From contig NC_056037.1 of assembly GCF_004379255.2 (NCBI RefSeq), forward strand, positions 10,984,902 to 11,048,901: a stretch of DNA of 64,000 nt, given 5' to 3'. Positions 59,122 through 64,000 of this stretch are shown here, one piece after another. Source of the DNA: Salvia splendens. Its lineage: Eukaryota > Streptophyta > Magnoliopsida > Lamiales > Lamiaceae. Position 1 is the stretch's first letter; every line of letters starts with the position of its first letter. Below the pieces are notes generated by a model. That model made no database searches and was not told the origin of the DNA. It worked only from the letters and a program-made list of their open reading frames with translations. Position numbers and translations under genes: made by a program.

Positions 59122-60771
59122 TGTCACACCTCAACCCCTTTGACGTATACTCTTTTAATAAATAAATCCCTTATCATAAAAGCAATCAATACGCGTGTCT
59201 AATTCATAGAACACACATATTATATAAGTTAAAACCAACACTTATCCGCTACATATTTTAAAATATCCTGTAAAGTAGTGGAACCCTCTCACCACTCTAT
59301 ATACTATACATTTATCTGCATGCAAAATGATGAGGAAGGGAAGGTTGCCAATATGCGTCAGCCGCCGAACCTGATAGCACGTGGAGTTCCTATGACCCAC
59401 GTCAGTTAAAACTTGACTGTTATCTTATTCCTGAAAAATTTAGTGGTTTATATGAGCCACAACTCAGTATATATAAATTTCCACCTTTAGTCTCACATGA
59501 TACAAACATGAAGCATATTCTTTTATCAATACATATAATCAGAAACAAATATATAACATAATTTAAAAACAAACCATTTCATATTCATATGCATATGCCA
59601 TTCTATTCAGTTATTATTATGTAACAGTCAAGCCTGGTATCTGCACGGGATTCCTCTATGACCCGAAGGTCCCTCTGTAATTGGACTCATATGTCCCTCT
59701 GTATTTGACCCGAAGGCCTCTCTGTAATTGGACTCATAGGTCCCTCTAAAATTTCAGATCTATACAAGGCTGTCACAGATCCTCTTTAATCCAATGATTC
59801 ACATAATCGGTATCATAAACATATCATTTGCACCAATAACATATCCATATCATATTCCATCAAATTATCCAATATATCTAAACAAACATGTCCATTTCAG
59901 CAATCATATCATATTCGACCATCAAAATCAAATAATTCATAATCATATCAATTGCACACCATAAAATCCAATAATTCACTCCAATTCAACATATAACAAT
60001 CAACCACATAACACATGTAAAACTAAAAGTGTGATTTATACACACCTGAGCACGATAGATAACCTGGTCGAACACTAGCTCTTGATTCCCGATCTACGTT
60101 CCTTGATCTTGATCACGATATAATCAATTCAAAAACTCAAATCTCTTCTTTCTGTTTACCACCCTCAGATTGTATATACTATATGGTTGTTGCTTCTAAA
60201 TCCTAAATAATCATCTCCTTATTGTTTTGTTCTTCTACTGTTTATATTTTGTTTTAATAGCTTTCGTTCCTTCTAAATTATATGTATACCGTAGCTTACT
60301 CCCCTCCCCCACCTAATTCTCATCCTTTAAAATAAAGAACAAAAATATTCTATAGTTCATGTACATTGACGGCATAATTAGGTGCCTCACCTTATATTTT
60401 ATTTTGTATTTTATAAGAAAAACACGTATAAAATGAAAACTAAAACGTGTAACCTTTATAAAAATTTAGGCAACACAATAATATGTTAAAATGCTCATTT
60501 TCTATGCCACGTACAACATATATTTATTTAATGTATATCAACCTTAGGTTATCCAAAAACATGCACATATATTAAACTTATATATAAGTGTATATAAGTA
60601 CGTACATAATAGTAGTACTATATTATCTCATGCACATATACACACGTTACACATTTATTTTAGCTATCTAAAATTCACGTACACATACACACTTATATAT
60701 ATAACATACAATTATACAAATAATATTGTAAATATGCAAATTGATGCATGTTTCGGGTTAGGGATGTCACA
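59122..60771. mobile_element. 1650-bp solo LTR with 5-bp target duplication
   Basis: It begins TGTCACACCTCAACCC and ends GGGTTAGGGATGTCACA, imperfect inverted ends, and is flanked by caatc on both sides (59117-59121 and 60772-60776). Inside, a cgaaggtccctctgtaattg unit is repeated at about 59660-59755. No polyprotein domain adjoins. Length suggests a Ty3-type LTR (inference). Confidence 0.8.
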
Positions 60772-60879
60772 CAATCAATTGCGTTGAATTTTTTTAAAAA
60801 ATAACAAAAATTTATGACGCAAAAGAAAGTGTCCCTAAGTTGGACAAATAAAAAGATGTGACTGTTTTGGATGCCAGTC

Positions 60880-61450
60880 GCTGACACATATATTCAACAA
60901 GATCAATCCCAAATGGGTATGGGAACATGAATGTGATAATCTACCCAAAGATTGGGCCTGGGGTTGCCACACATGTGTCTGAATTTGGCATGCTCTAAAA
61001 TGTCCGAAAGACGTGTGGTAGCGGCCATAGTTGGGATGGCATTCACCCGAAGGTGTTCAAGACGTTCTTTGACAAAGAAAACTAAGAATTCAAGTATTAC
61101 GATATGTAAGACATCGTTAAGGATTCTCCGAAGTTCACACCGGATTCTAAGTCTGGTAGCGAAAAGAACCAAACTCAGTGACTACACTAGTTGCAAGGAC
61201 GATACCTTCGATTGAATCTCACCTATGACCACAAAGTTACCAAGGAAAAAGCTAAGGTGAAAAGCCTATCGTTGAGTAGTGCGACTGGGTCAACCCAAGT
61301 TGACTTCGATCCCAACTTGTAGGCGATGACCATTGTGTTGATGTCGAAGATGTTTGAAATCCAGACGAAACTGTGGTAAGAGGCAGACACTGAGGAACAA
61401 CGCCTAATTCATCACAACCCCGATCAAGCAATTGTTTCCCTAAAATTTGG
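60880..61450 (+). pseudogene. Relic of a Harbinger ORF1
   Basis: One plus frame, broken by stops, reads GIHPKVFKTFFDKEN, then EFKYYDM, DIVKDSPKFTPDSKSGS and TYDHKVTKEKAKVKS. The FKYYDM-x-DIVKDSPKF block corresponds to FKYVDIWQIVKEEERW in the intact ORF1 at 48135-49262, and the following basic, Ser-rich tail fits as well. Stops replace the Lys and Trp codons expected at two places. Element ends were not pinned down; attgtggatgccc near 61697-61710 may be the right one. Confidence 0.6.
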
Positions 61451-62491
61451 AGCTTTGAGGTGTTCTTTCCGAGGTGTAGTTTCGTTTGATCATTGTACTT
61501 TTATTTGTTTTTAATCTGTTTCATTTTGTTAATCTTTTATATTTTTAAAATATTTTTGCAATTTTATTTGTTTCATAATTTGAAATTAATTTTTTTTTTG
61601 AAAAGTGAGACTGATCTTATTGTAAATGTTATAGTTAGAATGAATAAATGCTGATGTTGCGTGAAAAAAGTGAATTATGGCTAAAATAGAGCTAGGCTTA
61701 TTGTGGATGCCCTTCAACATTTTATTGGGAACATGGTATTGTACAAGATTTCCTTTTCGAGTTTGTATTAGTATTAGGACCCTTACAATTGAAATAATTC
61801 TAAACTTACATCTCTTCTAAACGACCATTAAAAGATAAATTCATTCTTTTACTATGATAAGTATGCTGGCTTTAATAATTTCTCTAAACATATAACTTAC
61901 GTATAGGTAATCATGTGAGGTGTGCCCTATTATGTTGTCGTGATTAAAATAGATGTCGATGTAAACGTCAAATAACATTTGGTCTATATTAAATCAATGT
62001 ACCCTCTGAATTTAAAATCGTAAAATAATGATAGAATGACCCTTGAAAATTAATTACTATGTTTGAAATGACTAAATCTGGGACGTATATTTATTGATGA
62101 TTCTGTGTAATTTCATATGAAATTACATAGAAATTATGTCTTAAATATGATAATCCGATAAAACTTTAAAAAATACAGACTTCATTAAGTATAGATATTA
62201 AATATTTGCAGTGCGGAAGCTAAAGAACGTCAAAGGTTGAAGTTAATTATGTATGTACTCTTTAAAGTGGGAAAGTAATTAAAGTATACGAATATGATTG
62301 TGTGAAGTGAGACTAACAATGATTAAATTATTTAAAATAAGATTCAGGAGATTACAACGTTAAAAGAAGACGAGATTGACCGAGTCAGCCGGTTCCGTGC
62401 GACAGATAACGGCTGTATTACTTGCTATAACCAGTCCCCAACGGTCATGCCGCCTCAACGCATCGTTTCACGACTCACATCACATCACATG
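61451..62491. other. Intergenic and AGP upstream region
   Basis: AT-rich spacer. No element or gene recognised. The final 200 bases, including cgacagataacggctg and accagtccccaacggt, are probably promoter for the AGP gene. Confidence 0.4.
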
Positions 62492-62503
62492 TATATATAT
62501 ATA
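62492..62503 (+). promoter_or_regulatory. Probable TATA box of the AGP gene
   Basis: tatatatatata lies about 95-105 bp upstream of the start codon, a normal distance for a short plant leader. Confidence 0.5.
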
Positions 62504-62596
62504 CACAGCTCTCCCTTTTATCACTTCACCAACATTCTTCACCGCATTTATTCTCAACCAACATTCTCTCATTTTCCGAATCATCTTCAATTCAAT

Positions 62597-63064
62597 ATGA
62601 CAAGATTATTCCTCATCGCGTTTTTGCTAATGTGCGCCCATCATGCGCACTCTACCGAAGCCCCTTCTCCTGCGCATTCCCCAGCATCTGCCCCCTCCAG
62701 TCCCCACTCATCCCCGGTGGCTTCTCCGTCGCTCTCGCCGGCGGCATCTCCTCCAACGGTTTCTCCGTCTGGCAGCGTGCCTGTTCCGAGCCCATCTCAG
62801 GCGACTCCTCCGTCGGATAGCAGCGCCGCTCCGGTGTCGCCGCCTATGCCGTCGTCTACTCCGGCTAGCGCCCCTTCGGCTGCCGGTGTGCCTTCGAGTT
62901 CTTCGCCGGATGTGTTCCCCTCGAGCAGCACTCCGCCGCTGGGCTCGGCTCCGGACAGCGCTCATGGCCCAGTCGCTGATGATTCCTCCGCCGCGAACTC
63001 TGTGTACGGCGGCCCCTCTGTTTTGGTTGCCGGGATTGCTCTTTGGGCTGCCGTTGCGATCTAA
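62597..63064 (+). CDS. Classical arabinogalactan protein, GPI-anchor type
   Basis: Intronless, 155 aa from ATG 62597; the frame is open further 5' but that ATG (62447) lies upstream of the TATA box. Residues 1-19 are a signal peptide (MTRLFLIAFLLMCAHHAHS). Residues 20-130 are almost entirely Pro, Ser, Ala and Thr with many AP, SP and TP pairs, the sites for proline hydroxylation and arabinogalactan addition. The C-terminal 20 residues are hydrophobic (SVLVAGIALWAAVAI) after a small-residue region, a typical GPI attachment signal. The product is expected at the plasma membrane or wall. Coding GC is far above the flanks, as expected of Pro/Ala codons. It cannot be assigned to a particular AGP orthologue because such sequences evolve fast. 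Confidence 0.87.
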   Translation: MTRLFLIAFLLMCAHHAHSTEAPSPAHSPASAPSSPHSSPVASPSLSPAASPPTVSPSGSVPVPSPSQATPPSDSSAAPVSPPMPSSTPASAPSAAGVPSSSSPDVFPSSSTPPLGSAPDSAHGPVADDSSAANSVYGGPSVLVAGIALWAAVAI

Positions 63065-63400
63065 TGAGCCTATGTTTATACGGATTACTTACTCTACGAA
63101 TATTCCTTCATTGTATTTTCACATTGTATTAAACTTTTCTTCTTATTTTTCATTCTTGCATTAATATTGCATTTAGATAAGCAACTCCAAGTTACAATGC
63201 TTACCTACAAAATTTAATATAGGAAGTCCTAATTAGATATTTCGAATGGATTGATTTGGAGGCTTCCATAATCAACTATAATTAGTAATTACTAAGAAAG
63301 AGTACATTATTGGGTTTAATTAATTGAGGTGGATGAGATACTGATTTATATATATATATATAGGAGGAAAATCTTGTACAAGTAGTAGGCAAGTTCAATA
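63065..63400. other. Intergenic between AGP and pectate lyase remnant
   Basis: This holds the AGP 3' UTR and the convergent pectate lyase 3' end. A (TA)n tract lies at about 63342-63362. Confidence 0.5.
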
Positions 63401-64000
63401 TTAGCAGGGTTGGCCGATCCTGCAGTTGACAACTCCTGCGGCCGGTATTATGCTAGGTAAAAGCGATGCTGGTCTTGCGACCATGCTGGATGCCTTGGCG
63501 TAGGTTGCAGCAGTTGCATTTCCGGAAGCTATGAATCGCGCTCCGTTCAACAGAAGGTCTCCATCCGATCTCCAATTCCAGCTCTTCCACTCCTCATCTT
63601 CCGCGGCGATTTCTCTTTTCGTCACCTGAATTTACTTCACGTTTACATATTTCATTTAATTATACACCAAATCTAATTATTATGGTGATAATACTTGCAT
63701 CCTTCCTATTATCATCATCTGCTGCGATGAAGACATTGCCTTGGCTATTGATCGTCGGATTAGCATCGCGTACATCTCCCACCCAGTGTACACATTGTTC
63801 ACAACATGAAAGTACCCATGCCTGCCTACACCTTCGTCCACAAAAACATTGCCAAATTTGTTTGTTACCAATTTTTGATCCGTGCGCAGTTAGTTAGTTG
63901 GAGGAATGACAAGCCTCTTATCAATTGATTTGTGTTTCGTTGTCTAGTTAGTTAGTTTAAAGAATGACAAGCGTCTCACCAACTGAACTGTGTGTTAGTG
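63401..64000 (-). pseudogene. 3' end of a damaged pectate lyase gene (cut by the window edge)
   Basis: The last exon (63401-63625) is intact and typical: VTKRE, EWKSWNWRSDGDLLLNGA, ASSMVARPAS, ending VVNCRIGQPC. Before it (about 63680-63870) is GRHGYFHVVNNVYTGWEMYA, the family's FHVVNNDYTHWEMYA region with Asp and His both changed. Directly after it about 10 nt (the IGGS codons) are missing, so ANPTINSQGNVFIAADDDN continues in another frame. The splice donor after it also does not join in phase. Upstream of 63870 the expected FGKGLVQRMPRCR block is not recoverable, and a 58-bp duplicated sequence lies at the window edge. Pectate lyases cleave de-esterified pectin in walls with calcium. At least one frameshift and altered conserved residues point to a pseudogene. 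Confidence 0.75.
63888..64000. repeat. About 58-bp direct duplication at the right edge
   Basis: agttagttagtt followed by aatgacaagc.tct occurs at about 63888 and 63946. The copies are roughly 75% alike; the second is cut by the window end. Confidence 0.55.

Noticed and set aside
62643..63164. Arg/Leu-rich and other frames overlapping the AGP gene
   Set aside because: They result from the Pro/Ser/Ala codon bias of the AGP; none has a family match or its own promoter.
1..64000. tRNA or rRNA genes
   Set aside because: I looked by eye for A- and B-box-like motifs and conserved rRNA blocks and saw none; a tRNAscan-SE run would be decisive.

Overview
This is a piece of a plant nuclear genome. 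Genes have many GT-AG introns, the intergenic DNA is AT-rich, and Stowaway MITEs, PIF/Harbinger, hAT, CACTA and Ty3 elements fill most of the space. Plant-specific families (DUF761 membrane protein, classical arabinogalactan protein, NF-YB, pectate lyase) point to a flowering plant, most likely a eudicot. A Lamiales-like asterid is my guess from protein flavour only. I saw no bacterial, organellar or CRISPR-like features and no tRNA or rRNA gene.

Host genes, left to right: a decayed nuclear gene for plastid ribosomal protein S10 (469-2362, minus, three lesions); a four-exon WLM-domain metalloprotease of the WSS1/SPRTN type (4687-8344, minus, intact, 404 aa); ten-exon mitochondrial TIM50 (18507-22631, minus, intact, 358 aa); an intronless DUF761-type membrane protein (25584-26231, plus); eleven-exon DEK chromatin protein (42583-47564, plus, intact, 700 aa); intronless NF-YB (51930-52421, minus, 163 aa); a classical arabinogalactan protein (62597-63064, plus); and the 3' end of a damaged pectate lyase gene running off the right edge (63401 onward, minus). 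These genes are functionally unrelated and independently transcribed.

Mobile DNA lies between them. At 9.4-17.3 kb is a nest whose outer borders are (TA)n tracts: a FAR1/MULE-like palindromic element, then a small MITE, into which a PIF/Harbinger transposase element inserted, into which a hAT element inserted (which itself carries a Helitron-like 3' terminus). Two further Harbinger elements (28748-30483 and 47696-49598) carry only the accessory Myb/SANT-like ORF1, and two more ORF1 relics lie near 23 kb and 61 kb. A young, nearly complete Ty3/Tat-lineage LTR retrotransposon occupies 30619-38317, and solo LTRs with clean target duplications lie at 23408-23786 and 59122-60771. A CACTA element (54184-57054) has captured the 5' part of a leucine-rich-repeat receptor kinase gene, introns included.

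I found no wholly new gene system. The best leads are: the physical split of the Harbinger transposase from its ORF1 partner across separate elements; a UAG followed by a CARYYA-type context at the protease/RT junction of the Ty3 element; the captured receptor-kinase segment; and repeated element borders lying on (TA)n tracts. All homology calls come from reading the translations by eye; no database search was run.
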